A stretch of 64,000 nucleotides of DNA from Amphiura filiformis (GCF_039555335.1 NC_092640.1:26011446-26075445), one strand, 5' to 3'. Shown: positions 10,986 through 22,817, counted from the stretch's first letter. Numbers and translations: made by a program. The notes: generated from the sequence alone by a model not told the origin.

Positions 10986-11307
10986 AACATTAGTAGACAA
11001 TAGCTGTGTAGACTGCTCCAGACAATGTGTTGTAATTTCGTTTTGGTATACCAGAACGAAATTCAAATTTGATGATATCTTTGCTAAACGAAAGAATCTG
11101 CAAGAACCTATATAAACATTATATAGCCAGAGGCTTCCAGTTATATAAAAATCTCAACTTTTTTTTTGAGAAAAGTGGGGGGATGATGCTGTGGATCACG
11201 AAATGCCTTAAAGTTCTACTAAATCTAACCATTATTAGTGTTGAAGTGAGAATGAACATTACAATAACTAATGATTGTACTTATAATATTATGATTTTTC
11301 TTCCCAG

Positions 11308-11391
11308 GGTTGTAAAGACTCACTGGAAAACTTGATTGTTCAATATAGTACTATTATAGGTGCAACAGGAGTCATGGCTGCAGGTTTTGAG
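11308..11391 (+). CDS. Tetraspanin, exon with GC motif and start of TM4
   Basis: A 28-codon, phase-0 exon between TTTTTCTTCCCAG and GAG/GTAAGT. It starts GCKDSLENLI, the last conserved cysteine of the tetraspanin large loop followed by its final helix, and ends in a small hydrophobic run (GATGVMAAGFE) leading into transmembrane helix 4. The following exon should carry the rest of TM4 and the cytoplasmic tail. I could not find it before the BEL/Pao insertion at 13994; it may lie much further downstream or outside the window. The preceding intron is 3.6 kb and is mostly mobile DNA. Confidence 0.85.
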
Positions 11392-11547
11392 GTAAGTTGT
11401 GGACAGTTTTGTGAATGGCTTGTAGATATGCCCCTTTAGCTTGCATTTCCCTTTAGTTCCATTTTACCTCTGCATGTTTGTTCTCTTGCATGAATCTCCT
11501 TGTCTTACTTATTTTTATTCTAAAAGCTCAGTGACAGACGGCGATAC

Positions 11548-11886
11548 CAGGGGCGTCGCTAGACCAATATGATTCACGGAGTGTACAGTTTGGTTTGCCG
11601 ACGGAAATTTTTTGTAATTTGTTGACCCAAATTTTTTTTAGCCAGGACGGCGGTAGGAGTCAAATTTTTTTTCAAATAAAATTTTTAAACTAGTAACTAC
11701 TATACCATTCACAGTAGGTCTATTACGTTACAACAACACAATTTCGTAACACATTAATCTTTTATATGGCTCTCACAATTTGCCGATAATCACACATACC
11801 TTTGACAACATTTGCCGACAGCAGTCAAATTTTGCCGACAAAATTGTGTATTGGGGGTGTCCCCCATACCCCCCTCTACGGCCCTG
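11548..11886. mobile_element. hAT-type MITE with 8-bp target duplication
   Basis: A 339-bp element starts CAGGGGCGTCG and ends CTACGGCCCTG, with the 8-bp word GGCGATAC on both sides (11540-11547 and 11887-11894). CAGGG-type ends plus an 8-bp duplication are the hAT signature. Inside, TTTGCCGACA words recur. No transposase is present. Confidence 0.8.
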
Positions 11887-12316
11887 GGCGATACTACAGA
11901 TCAGTACCCGTGATTCAGCCCACCTGTATATTGCTTCTCTGACATATATAGCTCAACCCCATACTCCACCTCTGCCTTTGCCATTTGTGGGAATGAGGAA
12001 CCTGACGGGCCTCTGGTATAACAAAACAGCCAAGGGTCCCCTCGGCTTTATCTTTCTCATATCGGACAAAGACACAGATCAGATGAAACAGCTCGTCCCC
12101 AGTCAAGTCCGGGAGTCAAGTGTCAAACGGGAAACAACCTATCTGGATTCCCTTATTCAAAGATATATGTTTTCTGTATCATCGAGGCATACAATAGGTT
12201 ATTGCAATGAGTGTTCTGTATATAGTGTAAATATCACTTACTACGAAACCTGACGAAAGATATACAACTGAACCTCGTACCGAATGCTACCTCAGACGTT
12301 ACCAGTTAGGAGTGTG

Positions 12317-12513
12317 CAATGGCGGCGCCAGGAATTTTTCCGGGGGCGTTGAGGGGGCAAAGTGAATTTCAGGGGGGGAATCAACCAATTTGGCGCAAAA
12401 TTACCGCAAAAAGGTAATGATTTTCGTAATTTTGGGTTTTACTGGGAAACGGGGAGGGTGCAAGAGTTCTGACTGGGGGATTTGTCCCTCATGCTCCCGT
12501 GGCGCCGCCACTG
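12317..12513. mobile_element. hAT-type MITE, GGCGGCGCCA ends
   Basis: A 197-bp element runs from CAATGGCGGCGCCA to TGGCGCCGCCACTG, flanked by GGAGTGTG (12309-12316) and TGAGTGTG (12514-12521), an 8-bp duplication with one mismatch. The interior is G-rich and non-coding. Confidence 0.72.
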
Positions 12514-12521
12514 TGAGTGTG

Positions 12522-13988
12522 AAGAGTAAAGTGGGAAGCCCTCCTTGGGAAGCATAGTCCGACTAGAGGGAGGAATGCTATTAGTATACAAAACATAACA
12601 ACAATGCGACGTCGCATGCTCCTGACGAGGTGTCGTATTTCTTTTTGGTCAATGCTGTTTCTCCAAAGGAGCCGGGGCAAAATCTTTAGGGTTGTGTCTG
12701 GCTTGATGGACTTGTTAGCCCAGAGAAGATCTGGTTAGCCATATTTTTCAAAGCGTCCCATAGATTCTCAGTTGGGTTCAAGTTTGCTTTTCATCGATTA
12801 ATCAACCATGAACCATGCGACAAACATAATTAAATGATTTAAATTTGAATGAAAATGTCGCGTACAGTAGAGTATGTACCGCATTGGGCTATCATCCAGT
12901 AGTATGCAGAATCCTTCGTGTGGGGACCTCTGCAACATTTGAAAACCGACCCTTTACAATTGAAATGCTTGTAAATTTTTCAACAAGTTAGTGAAGAAAA
13001 ATTAACCTCATATAGCTTTTATATTGCAAAAATTTTCGCGCTTCGAATTATAGGACTTTACAATTGCAAAAAAAAAAAAATTTGTCTCTCCGAGGTGTTG
13101 AAAATTTTTTTTGCTTCATCAGGGGCTAAAAAAAATTTGCTTCACCGAGGTGCTAAAAATTTTTTTTTTGTCATGACCCCAACTACCCAGCCCCCCCCCT
13201 TGATATCTAATGGTGCGTCCCTAACTCACCATACCAATCTCCGTCAACATGGTCAAGAAGAACAACAAAATTGTCAGGAATGTAAAAAAAAAAAAAAATA
13301 ATCTAAACAAAACATTAAAATTACCGTAAAACACTGGAGTATGTTACTCAATTAGAACTCCATTGTTGATACACAACAAATATTCTTGCTGAATTTGAGG
13401 TTTTCCAAAATATAATAATAAAATTATGATAATTTAGCTGCTCAAGTGCCTTAGTGGTGTTAGAGACTGGAATCAGTTAAACCTTTCTCGTTACCCAAAA
13501 GGCTAGAGCATTGTGCCACGAAGCTGCCAATGTGTAACTCTACTGGGCATGGGGGCACGTTTTTGCATTTAAAAAACAACGTATCAGGAGTGTAAAGATG
13601 TATGGGCATCTTTGCTATGTAAAAAGTCACAAATTGATAAGAACAGTGTGATTCAAATTTTGCACAATGGTTTTCCTCGGTGACTCAACAGTTCGACAAT
13701 GGTTTGAGTTAATAACAGATATTTTGTCAAACCCGCATAAGTTGATCGAAAGACCCAGCAGAATTATAAGACGCCGCGTGGCTTGTCTTAACAATGCAAA
13801 AGAACTTCTCTGATCTTACCTAATGACACTAGCTCATTTACAAAAACCTATTGAACAGTACGTAGTCATTCGATAGTGGGGACACTCTTCACTCGCAATT
13901 TCGCAAACCATCAAAAATTCGTGCTATTTTGGCGTTGAGTGTCCTCTCAACAATATCTACTATCTGCCTACATGTTTGCCAATAATGA
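12522..13988. other. Non-coding stretch left of the BEL/Pao element
   Basis: Contains poly-A and poly-T runs around 13061-13165 with repeated GCTTCACCGAGGTGCTAAAAATTT-like words, and an ATGGTCAAGAAG block (about 13240-13320) related to 26270-26335, so these are dispersed-repeat fragments. No gene is recognised. Confidence 0.45.
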
Positions 13989-13993
13989 CACAC

Positions 13994-14430
13994 TGTAGGA
14001 GCAAACTTGGATCACTCCCCTGAGCTGATTGTGCCGGAACCGGGAATGTAGTTACCGTCCTTACTGCTTTCAACGCATGAATAAACAACTTGAAATTTAG
14101 ATGCATCAGATGACAAAGGATACGATTAGTATCTTAAGAAGCTTTATTATCTGCTCTTGATTTCTTCTTAGCTGGTTACATCAGACACACTATATAATTA
14201 TGAATATTCTATGGTAAAACTAGTTTAGGACCAACGGTCCCAGCACTCAAACACTTGCAATGGTCAAGATGGCAGCCTCCAGTGGCTACATGTGATTGAT
14301 GGGCTGCAGGCTATGTTTAGCTTACTTCAAAACAAGAAATGTGATGGCGCTATTACACATAAACAAACAACCATAGGGGTGCAGACACAAAAAACTTATG
14401 AAAACTTGATTTTGGTAAATGGCATCAACA
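13994..14430 (-). repeat. BEL/Pao 3' LTR (437 bp)
   Basis: Direct repeat of 22818-23255, from TGTAGGAGC to GGCATCAACA. It differs by one A in a homopolymer (near 14216) and a G/T change (near 14310). Because the element is on the minus strand, this left copy is the 3' LTR. Confidence 0.93.
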
Positions 14431-15995
14431 TTCCGGCGCCTAATTGTCTGCTACCAGCAACAATTCTTCTTAAAACATACTTTTGGTGTGCCATTTACTG
14501 ACAAAACTGAACCCTTTACAAGAGGTGCCTTTGTGACCCCTTAAACTTCAAACATCAAACTTGACTGATTTGAAACATGAATAAAGTTATGAAATCAAAA
14601 ACCTTTATCTGAGATTCACTTGTTAGATAAAGAACTTGTATCAATGCTATGATTCAAAACAAAAACAAAATTTCAAAAAATTTCAAATGATTTGATCCAA
14701 AAGAAAAAATAAACTGAGTTTTGGAAATTTCAAAAAGTGATTTTAGCCTTAAATGAAAGAATTATTTAGCTTCAATTTACAAGTTAGATGATGCTGCACT
14801 CAAGAGATAACTGCCCATGCCAACCAAAATTACTTGAAACAAAACCAAACAAAAGCCCACACAACAGGCAAATTTTGGTGAGATTGGAAAAGCCAACTGA
14901 ACACATGGGAGATACTATTCAAGTGCAACATGATCACAACATATTATCAACATGAACACAACAATGTTTAGTTTGAAACTAAAAATGCAGTCTGTTGCTG
15001 TCCTTTAGATGAAAGTACATAACTCCTTGCATGCGAATATCTTGTTTGGTACACCTTGTAAATGAGAATACAACTTGATATATATATGACTGCCTGTGCA
15101 CAACCATAGCAGCCATGAGAAAAACATAACTTGATATAATATGACTGCCTGTGCACAACCATAGCAGCCATGGCCCAAATTTGCAAATTCAGTCAATCCA
15201 GGTTATAGTCAAAACACCAGATGCTGATAGGATGCATTTACTTGCAAAGTACATGTAGATAGGAATACACAATTACAAACTTGAGTGAAGTTATTTCAGA
15301 CCTCGATCATGCATACCCTTTGATAAATAGCAGAGCAATAATTTCAAGAGAAACCAAATTTGAGCATTATCGAGATTCCAAAATACACGCAGAGAACATT
15401 ACTTTCAAATGTGTATCCCAAATATGGATTACATGTAGATCAGTGTACACAACCAACAAATTGTGCACACATTTTAAGCAGTATAATACGATGTAGAATC
15501 TTGCAAATTAAAACTCCATGGGCCTGTGGTGTACCAAACTTTAAACAAACTTGCTAATGATGCACACTGGTTCCATCGGTACAAATTGCATGCAGGATTC
15601 TTCTTTACAAAATCAAATTCACAGATGTGCTGAACTAGGTGTCAAACATGTTCATTCTTGATCTTGACGATGAGTTGTATACGAATCTGGCAACTTCACA
15701 CTAAACGCAGACACGTCGCTGTAGAGACGAATCGCCAGTCTTCACATCAGTAGTACAGGTAGGTTCATCCGTCATCACATCTGGTAGATCTCATGATGAA
15801 TTTGACAGTTTGCATCAGTTGTTCCAAAGTGAAAGCAAGGTGTCAGCTTGCCTTTCATGTAAACTGATGTTTAGTCTTATTTTATATATCAGCTGATCCG
15901 TAGCTTAGCCTCCAGACTAAGTGGCAATTTAGCTTAGCTGATACCTTTTGGTTATAACGGTTTCAGTGACTTGTTGTTATAACACTATTAATTCT
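14431..15995 (-). other. BEL/Pao 3' non-coding region
   Basis: About 1.56 kb lies between the pol remnant and the 3' LTR. No envelope-like or other conserved ORF is seen. A ~50-bp tandem duplication sits at 15067-15173. No clear polypurine tract is visible next to the LTR. Confidence 0.6.
15067..15173 (+). repeat. Two-copy tandem repeat (~55 bp)
   Basis: AACTTGATAT...ATGACTGCCTGTGCACAACC with ATAGCAGCCATG occurs twice (from about 15071 and 15128), with a small TA-indel between copies. Confidence 0.8.
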
Positions 15996-16242
15996 TTACA
16001 TGTAGTTCTTTACAAGTCCAGGCGGTCTTGCTTCTGGAGTACCTGACACTGATACAGTTTCATTGTTGGTAGCACTGGACGTAGTTTTAGGCTTGGTACT
16101 TGGGTTACCCAGTGCTGGTACTGGTGGATGAGCTGAAGTAGATTCTTTCTTCACTCCTATATCTTGATCTGGGACTTGTGATTCCAACAGCAAACACAGT
16201 TTATCAATGGGTCTGGTGAGAATGCTTGTCCTAGTTTTCCCT
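15996..16242 (-). pseudogene. BEL/Pao pol C-terminal tail remnant
   Basis: In the frame ending at 15996 the minus strand reads TRPIDKLCLLLE followed by a Pro/Ser/Thr-rich tail. This resembles the RPI-x-KLCLLE block near the C terminus of BEL/Pao polyproteins. It abuts integrase sequence that in intact elements lies hundreds of residues earlier, so an internal deletion has joined them near 16240. Confidence 0.6.
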
Positions 16243-16743
16243 TTGCAGAAGGTAGTCATGGATTCTGTCTTGATTCCAAGCTGCAATTTCTCGGCGTAAC
16301 TCTCTTTCTGCCCCTATCAAATTGGTGCCATTGTCAGAGCGGATCTGTTTCACTTGGCCTCTTCTGGACACGAATCGTCGTATGACATTTACGCAGGCAT
16401 CGGTATCCAAAGACGCTGCCATTTCAATGTGTATGGCTTTGGATGCAAGGCAGACGAACACTACACCATATCGCTTGACTATACTACGGCCTTGTTTAAC
16501 TTCTAGTGGACCGAAATAGTCCATTCCAACTCTTGAAAATGGTGGCTCTCCTGGAGTGACTCTGTCTTTGGGAAGATCACTCATCATCTGCTGTTGTACC
16601 TTTGCATTCCTCTTTCTGCAGGTGATGCAACTGTTGATAACCTTTCTAGCTGCTGCATTAGCATTTGTTATCCAGTACTTCTTATGCAGGTGAGCCAACA
16701 TGTGGTTTCTGCCCCCATGTCCAGTTGCCCCCATGGACGTCAT
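16238..16743 (-). pseudogene. BEL/Pao integrase fragment (zinc finger and part of catalytic core)
   Basis: The minus-strand frame carries a GHGGRN-HMLAHL-KKYWI block, C-x2-C (CITC) of the HHCC zinc finger, the MDYFGPL block with the first catalytic Asp, CLASKAIHIE, and IRSDNGTN with the second catalytic Asp, then AERELRREI. It breaks off after DYLLQR. The part that should carry the third catalytic residue (the VWER-type Glu) is missing. It is separated from RNase H by a frameshift at about 16720. It therefore cannot integrate DNA. Confidence 0.85.
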
Positions 16744-18787
16744 GTAAAATCAACTTTGCAATGTGGGACTTCTTTGGTATGATTGATGGAAATTTTGTCT
16801 TTTCAGGTAGAGCTGACTTAGCCAGTCGACCACCTACTCTGATCACTCCATCTTCTATAAATGGATTAAGTCTGTAGAGAGGACTTGCTTTCTTAATCTT
16901 GCTAACTTGTCGCAAGTCGTCTTCTGGCTGACTGTCATTACTTCTCAATTGCAGCTCTTTTAGTGTCTTAATTTCTTCTGGATATGCCTTGGTTTGGACA
17001 TATACTATCACAGCTCTTTCTGCTTCTTGCATGTCAGCAACATTAAGCAAATCTGTAATGTTGCCATGCTCTTCATTCTTTCTACCATCATCATCTCCAT
17101 TATCAACTCTATCATCATCTCTATCATGACAGATCTTACGGAGATATTTCTTGACTCTGAGGATCCATGCAACACAACGACAAAGTTGATACCATGAGGA
17201 GAATCGTGTAAGTAGTTTCTCCATTGTATCTGTTGCTTCTTCTGTCGACGCTGTGTTGACTACTAATTTCTTTTTAACTTCTGGATCATCAGCTAGCTCT
17301 TCAGCGCTGTTTCCAATGGTAGTCTTTGGCCACTGGTTTTCTGCTTTGTGTAAGAAGTCTGGACCATCAGTCCACCTTCTATTCTTGAGGAAGCAATCAA
17401 CGGCTAAGCCCCTTGAGCAGTCGTCTGCAGGGTTTGAGCTGGCTCCTACATACTTCCATTGGTGTGGCTGGGAGCCATCTCTAATCAGTGCGACTCGATT
17501 AGCCACAAAGGTGTGGAATCTGGCGGTGTCATTGTTAATATACTTGATCACGGTCTGACTATCAGTCCAGAAGTATGTGCTTTCGACCTTCAACTGTAGT
17601 TCCTTTTGCAACATGTTGTTGACCTTTACTGCCATTGCAGCTGCAGTTAACTCTAGGCGAGGTATAGTTATGATCTTCAAAGGAGCAACTCTTGCCTTGG
17701 CTGTCAGGAGAGTAAGATGCACTTGACCACTCTCATTAACGAATCGTAAGTAACTCACTGAACCATACCCCATCTGACTTGCATCACAGAAGTGGTGCAT
17801 CTGGACTTCACTTTCTTCAAAGTCCTTGGGCTTGAAACATCTTTCGATGGTGAAATCTGACAATTTCGGTACTTCATCAAGCCATCTTTCCCAACGGGTC
17901 AGAAGCTCACTAGGAATAGACTCATCCCAACCAAGCTGCAGCTTGCTTAAGTTCTGCAATATTTGTTTTGCTGGCAGGATTGCTGGAGCGACAAATCCTA
18001 GCGGGTCATAGATGGAGCTTACAGTTGCTAGGATGCCTCTTCTGGTAGGAGGTCTCTCTTTCACTTTAATATGGAAGCCGAACCTGTCGGTTTGTGGTGA
18101 CCATAGCAACCCCAGCACCTTTTCTGATGGTAACTCTTCATTCTTCAAATCTAGTGTCTTTGTAGTCTCAGCTCTATCGTCTTCAGGAACTGACTGCAAC
18201 ACTTCTCTTGAGTTACTCAACCACTTGGTCAACTTGAAACCACCATCCTTACACAAATTGGTGAGATCACTGACGAGTTGAATAGCTTTGCTTTCACTTT
18301 CGATAGATTTGAGGTAGTCATCGACATAGAAGTTGGACAGCACTGTGTTGCATACTTCTTCACTGTATTTCTCCTTACCATCATCAGCGGTCTTTCTCAG
18401 TGCGAAAATCGCACATGAAGGTGACGAAGTTGCGCCGAACAAGTGCACATTCATCCTATATTCCTTCAGAGGCAGACTCAGGTCACCGTAGGGCCACCAT
18501 AGAAATCTTACTAAGTCTCTGTCTGGTTCTGGTACACGCACTTGATGGTACATTGCTTTTATGTCTGCTACAACTCCAACAGGGTGCTCTCTAAACCTCG
18601 TCAACACACCTACCAAGTTGCTTGTCAAGTCGGGTCCTTTTAGTAATTGTGAGTTTAAAGACTGGCCCATATACTTCGCCGCACAATCAAATACAACTCG
18701 CAGCTTGCCCTTGGTGGGGTGAAACACCCCATGATGGGGGACATACCACACCTTGCCATCCTTTCTATTGCATGCATCTTTGGGCAC
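16682..18787 (-). pseudogene. BEL/Pao reverse transcriptase and RNase H
   Basis: This 701-codon open frame has an RT palm with WYVPHHGVFHP and LRVVFDCAAK near its start, GVVADIKAMYHQV (residues 71-83), FGATSSPSCAIFAL, and the catalytic YVDD (154-157). An A17-type/connection region follows (SIYDPLGFVAPAIL, ~258-271). RNase H follows with CDAS (Asp335), IPRLEL (Glu379) and WTDSQ (Asp409), and the ASSNPADDCSRGL block. All visible catalytic residues are present. The domain set would copy element RNA to DNA in the particle. The frame starts out of phase with the protease segment (shift near 18770) and stops early at 16682 by another shift. Confidence 0.92.
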
Positions 18788-20189
18788 TTCTTCTGCATAA
18801 TCATTTTAAACATATCATTCATGAATGCAGTGTATTGGTCGTTGAAAACCGAGTCCCTTTCTAACTTCCTCTTCAGATGGCATGCCCGCAATTCGGCTTG
18901 ATGTATATTGTTCGGCAATTTCATGTCATCATCTTTGAGCGGGAAACCTACTCGGTAGTGCCCATCTACATACTTGATTGATGCTTCTACTCTGTTTAGG
19001 AATTGTCCTTCACTCACGCTTCTCTCTGGTTTATCATCAATGATTCGCTCATTGAACTCAGCGTTGTAGAGTTTCTCTAATTGCTGGTCAATAGTGTCAT
19101 GTGCTTTAATTCTGTGGATGACTGATGTCCTTTTTTGTTCTTTATATTTGACACCATACACTGTCCATCCAAGTCTAGTTTGGCAGGCGAAAGGTCCTTC
19201 ACCTTGGCTGTTTACTACATGTATTGGCTCAAATGCTTTAGGCACATTATTTCCTATGAGGAGACCAATATGGCATTGAGATTCATCACTTAATCTTCCT
19301 AGCTTAACTTCTTCCATATATGGAATTGCATCAATATCATCCTGGTTGATAATGTCAGCCAAGTCACCAGGGATCTTATCTTGTGTGTATGCCTTTGGAA
19401 GAGAGATGATATTATTTCTGTTCATGTCAGAAACTTCTAAATCTTGGATGATTTCACTGTCTACTATGATATAATCTGTTATGGTTTCAATTTCCAACTT
19501 GGTTTTCTTGCCCTTAACATGTAGTTCCTTTTGCAGCCTTTCAGAACAGAATACAGCATCACTGCCGTTGTCGAGATAGGCATATGTTTCTACAGACATT
19601 CTGGAAACTCTTGAGTAGACTATGACTGGTATAATTGTGGGATATGATTCACTAGATTTAACTCCGGCGCCTGTAAGCCCACATGTCTGATTGGCAACTT
19701 CACCAGACTTCTTTGTCTCTTCCTGTTTCACATGCAGCACTGTTGGATGGCGCTTTTTACATGTCTTGCAGGTAAGCTTGTATTTGCAGATTTTACTGTA
19801 ATGTGTTGCTTTCTTTAGGCAGCCAAAACAAACTCCCAACTCTCTTAGATACTGCAACCGGTCACTTATAGGCTTTTCCTTCAATTTGTTACACATTTCC
19901 AAAGTGTGATCTTTACCCTTGCAGTATGTACACGGCTTGTCGGCTCCTGGGCTACTTGTCGACACATTTTGCCTGGCTCCTGGACTATTAGACAGTACAT
20001 TTGGCCTGGCTTCTGGACTACTTGATGTCACACTTGCCGGTACAGCTTCTGTGTTTGTTGCTAGATTTCTTCTAGCTTTATAAGTCTGATAGTTTGGGTT
20101 TTTTACCCTTTCTTCCTTCTTAGTACTATCTTCCTTCTCCGTCACACTTCTACCGTAGGCAGCATTAGTTGCGATTCTAGCCTGTTTTT
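18770..20189 (-). pseudogene. BEL/Pao zinc knuckles and aspartic protease
   Basis: The open frame 18655-20145 (496 codons), extendable upstream to about 20189 in the same frame, has a cysteine-rich region at residues 72-130 (CTYCKGKDH..C, CFGCLKK..H..C, CKTCKKRH..H), typical of gag-pol zinc knuckles. The DUF1758-like retropepsin follows (AYLDNGSDAVFC, catalytic Asp about 192) and then a GLLIGNN...LGWTVYG region. The end of the frame (PHHG-region DNA read out of frame) overlaps the RT ORF, showing a frameshift near 18770. It would process the polyprotein. Confidence 0.85.
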
Positions 20190-21739
20190 CTAGAAAGGAG
20201 GTAAGTCTTCAAATGTTACCACTTTGTTTCTTTCTTCTTCTACATAATCTACTTGTCTCCTCCATCTGTCTCTCATACTATATGGTAACTTCATCATCAA
20301 CATTCTAATGTTTGCTGTACTTTGCAACTCATTAGTATAGCCCAGGCTGGTCATGGTATTTTTGCATTCTAAAAAAAAATAATGACAAATCTTGTAGCCC
20401 TGAACTATCACCTTTCACATTCGGCCACTGCCTCATCTTCGCTAAGTAAGCCTCTGCAATCTTTTGCTTATTACCATATTTCCTTTCCAGCAACCTTTTT
20501 GCTTCCAGGTAACCAACCTCATCATCCATGTGAATACAACTTTTCACCAAACTGTTGGCTTCACCTCTTGTGTACTGTTCAAGATAGTACAGGCGGTCTC
20601 TATTGCTTTTGCTCTTATTTTCGATTATGAATTCGAAGGCTCTTTTGAATGTAACATACTCAAGCGGGTCTCCAGTAAATGCCTGAAGTGTGCGTTTTGG
20701 TAGACTTGCTTGTTTATGTTGTTCTACCAACAGCCTTGTCAAGTTGTCTTGGTTACGGGCCAAATCTTCTATGTTGCTGGTATCTTCTTTCTCTTCTATT
20801 GGCTCGCTTGTTACATGTTGCCGTGGCAACATGACTTGTTTTTTCTTCACATCAGGCTCTGGTGACGAAGTTACTCTATGACCGTACTTTACTGATGAAG
20901 GCCCTTCATGTTCATACTGTTCACTGTACTGTTCTTGACCATACTGTTCATCAATATTTTCATATTTAGTGGCAGACAAATAATGTGGGGTATTCTGTCC
21001 CTGTACTCTCTGATTCCTCAGGTGCTGCTGCAGGAAACAAGACTTCACTTTGTGGTGGAAAGTTGACTTGCATAACTTGACTGGTTGTTAACCTGCTTCT
21101 TGGTTGAACTTGTTGACCTAAATCAGTATGTACTTTACCATCAGTAGTCATGCCCACTGCTGGCTGCTCTTTTGCAGGTCCCAACTCCACATGTGTGTAT
21201 TTTGGTCTTGCCCCTGGATTTAGACCTACAGCACCAATTGTATCATGTCTAGCTAGGAACTTGCCATCAATTTCTTGACTTTCTCTGGTGTTGTGGTTCA
21301 ACCACTGCCTCAATGATGTGTTTGTATCTGGTTGAGCTTCTGTGAGGTCATCAAGCACCGATTTTGGTCTACTTCTTAAGCTCTGGGATTTATGTTCATA
21401 ATCCTCCAATACATCTATTTTGGCTTGCTGTATGTTTAATTCAGTCTTCATTTCCAACCACTCCTTTTGTTGTTGTAAGTCCCTTTCCCTAGCTTGGATA
21501 CTGTGTTGCAAGTCTCGTGCCTTTGCTTGCATTTCTTGTTCCAAGTCTCTTGCCCTTGCTTGCATATTAAATTCCACACTTTCTAAAGCTTGTTTTCCCT
21601 TCAATGCTTTGGCTCGACATTCTAGCTCTACCTTTCTCGTTGCTGCTTGTAATAAAGCATATTCTGTACTTTTAGATAGTGCATCACTTTTATAAGATCT
21701 TCTGCTTCTTAATTCGGAACCGCTTTTATGACTCGACAT
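20190..21739 (-). pseudogene. BEL/Pao gag (coiled coil and DUF1759-like domain), frameshifted
   Basis: Starts MSSHKSGSELRSRRS at 21739, followed by a long charged coiled coil with repeated ARDLEQEMQAKARDLQ units (residues ~40-110). A frameshift near 21000 leads into the 20332-21048 frame with RTLQAFTGDPLEYVTFKRAF and ERKYGN blocks, typical of DUF1759 gag. A 9-A homopolymer near 20371 causes a second shift to the 20190-20411 frame (MMKLPYSMRDRWR), and a third shift lies near 20190. It would form the particle core. Confidence 0.82.
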
Positions 21740-22008
21740 GATGTCTTCGATAGTACCGAAACGAACGAATTAACGAAACGACGCCGATGCAAGCAACGAA
21801 GCGCAATACTTTTCTAAAGTGAACAACGGTTCACAAATTTATGTGAGAAACTATACGTAGGACCTGTGTGAAGTGTAGTTTGTGAGGCTAGATGTGTCAA
21901 AACCTGAAATAAATACGAATGTCAGTACACGAAACTTTGCTTGAATGCAGGCCCTACGTTGCTTACCGACGGGTGGGAGAAAACTCGATGCACCCGTTTA
22001 TCGTGTGC

Positions 22009-22505
22009 CGACGGGCGGGAGTAAGCTCTTTGCGCCCGTTTTTGATAATAAAATATCACAAAACTCTTTTTTAGGTAAAAGTCCTGAGTCAGTGTTGTAT
22101 GATTCTATGAGTTATTCCTGCATGCACTAGCTGTGCAACTGCAAGATTACTAATGTCAGTATTAGAGTTGTACATCCAGGCACTTGCTACCAACTTTATT
22201 CATGTATTTGAATTGTCATAAGCGAGATTCGCGAATTGTCGAAAGCGACTCGCGAATTGTCGTAAGCGACTCGCGAATTGTCGTAAGCGACTCGCGAATT
22301 GTCGTAAGCGACTCGCGAATTGTCGTAAGCGACTCGCGACTGGTGGGAGTAAACTTGTTACCCCTTTATTAGATATTTATTAAAATACCACAAAGCTATT
22401 TTTCAGTAGTAGTCCCGTGTCAGTTTGTGCTTTTGATTCTACAAGTCATTCCTGCACAACGGTGCAAGAGATCTAATGTCAGTGTTAGAAATGTACATAC
22501 AGGCA
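22009..22505. repeat. Diverged ~165-bp duplication flanking the minisatellite
   Basis: 22009-22178 and 22340-22505 share, in order, a GGGAGTAA block, TATTAAAATA(C)CACAAA-like, TTTTTCAG/TTTTTTAGGT, AGTCC-GTCAGT, ATTCTA-AGT-ATTCCTGCA and TAATGTCAGT-TTAGA blocks. The tandem 21-mers sit between them. Confidence 0.6.
22211..22338. repeat. 21-bp minisatellite, about six units
   Basis: Units of AATTGTCGTAAGCGACTCGCG: a divergent 23-bp first unit, then five 21-bp units starting at 22234, 22255, 22276, 22297 and 22318. The unit contains the short palindrome TCGCGA. Confidence 0.92.
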
Positions 22506-22817
22506 GCTACTACTGATATCTTTATTTGATTTCTACGATTCGGATTCATAGGCCTCAATTAAACTTCTTTGAAGTTCTAATCTGTAAGCTTCTACCAAAT
22601 GTGCATTTATCTACATGCACACTCATTAATATTTGCTATATTCAGTGGCGTCTGACATGACTGGAGCTGCCGTATTCTGTTTGTGCCAAAGCAATGTTTA
22701 TGTTTACACTGCTGACACGACCTTAAGCTTTTAGCTATTTAGGTAAGCTTACAAAACAGACGCTCAACTGAACCCTTATTTGGCAACTCTTAATACCAAC
22801 TAACTAGTTTTTACAAA

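Larger units (their letters stand above)
9160..10993. mobile_element. ~1.8-kb insertion bounded by CAATT-rich arrays and a 20-bp direct repeat
   Basis: An identical 20-bp word (TAGACAATAGCTGTGTAGAC) stands at 9140-9159 and 10994-11013, as a target duplication would. Inside, both ends consist of degenerate arrays of ATTTCAATTCCAATTCAATTC-like units in the same orientation (about 9177-9377 and 10744-10985). The middle holds ~1.3 kb with no recognisable protein; the longest ORF (plus 10442-10756, 104 aa) has no known domain. The class of element is unclear. Confidence 0.5.
21740..22817 (-). other. BEL/Pao 5' leader with internal repeats
   Basis: About 1.08 kb lies between the gag start and the 5' LTR. 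It includes a 21-bp minisatellite and a ~165-bp two-copy duplication. I could not assign a primer-binding site; a TTGGTATTAAG word stands ~19 nt from the LTR on the minus strand, but this is uncertain. Confidence 0.55.

Noticed and set aside
11780-12253. 157-codon plus-strand ORF
   Set aside because: It begins inside the hAT MITE and runs into unrelated sequence; no domain or splice support.
11392-13993. Last tetraspanin exon (TM4 and tail)
   Set aside because: I looked for an acceptor followed by a hydrophobic segment and short basic tail in phase 0 and found no convincing candidate.
22211-22338. Regular 21-bp repeats suggesting a CRISPR array
   Set aside because: Contiguous units without spacers, in a retrotransposon leader of a eukaryotic genome.
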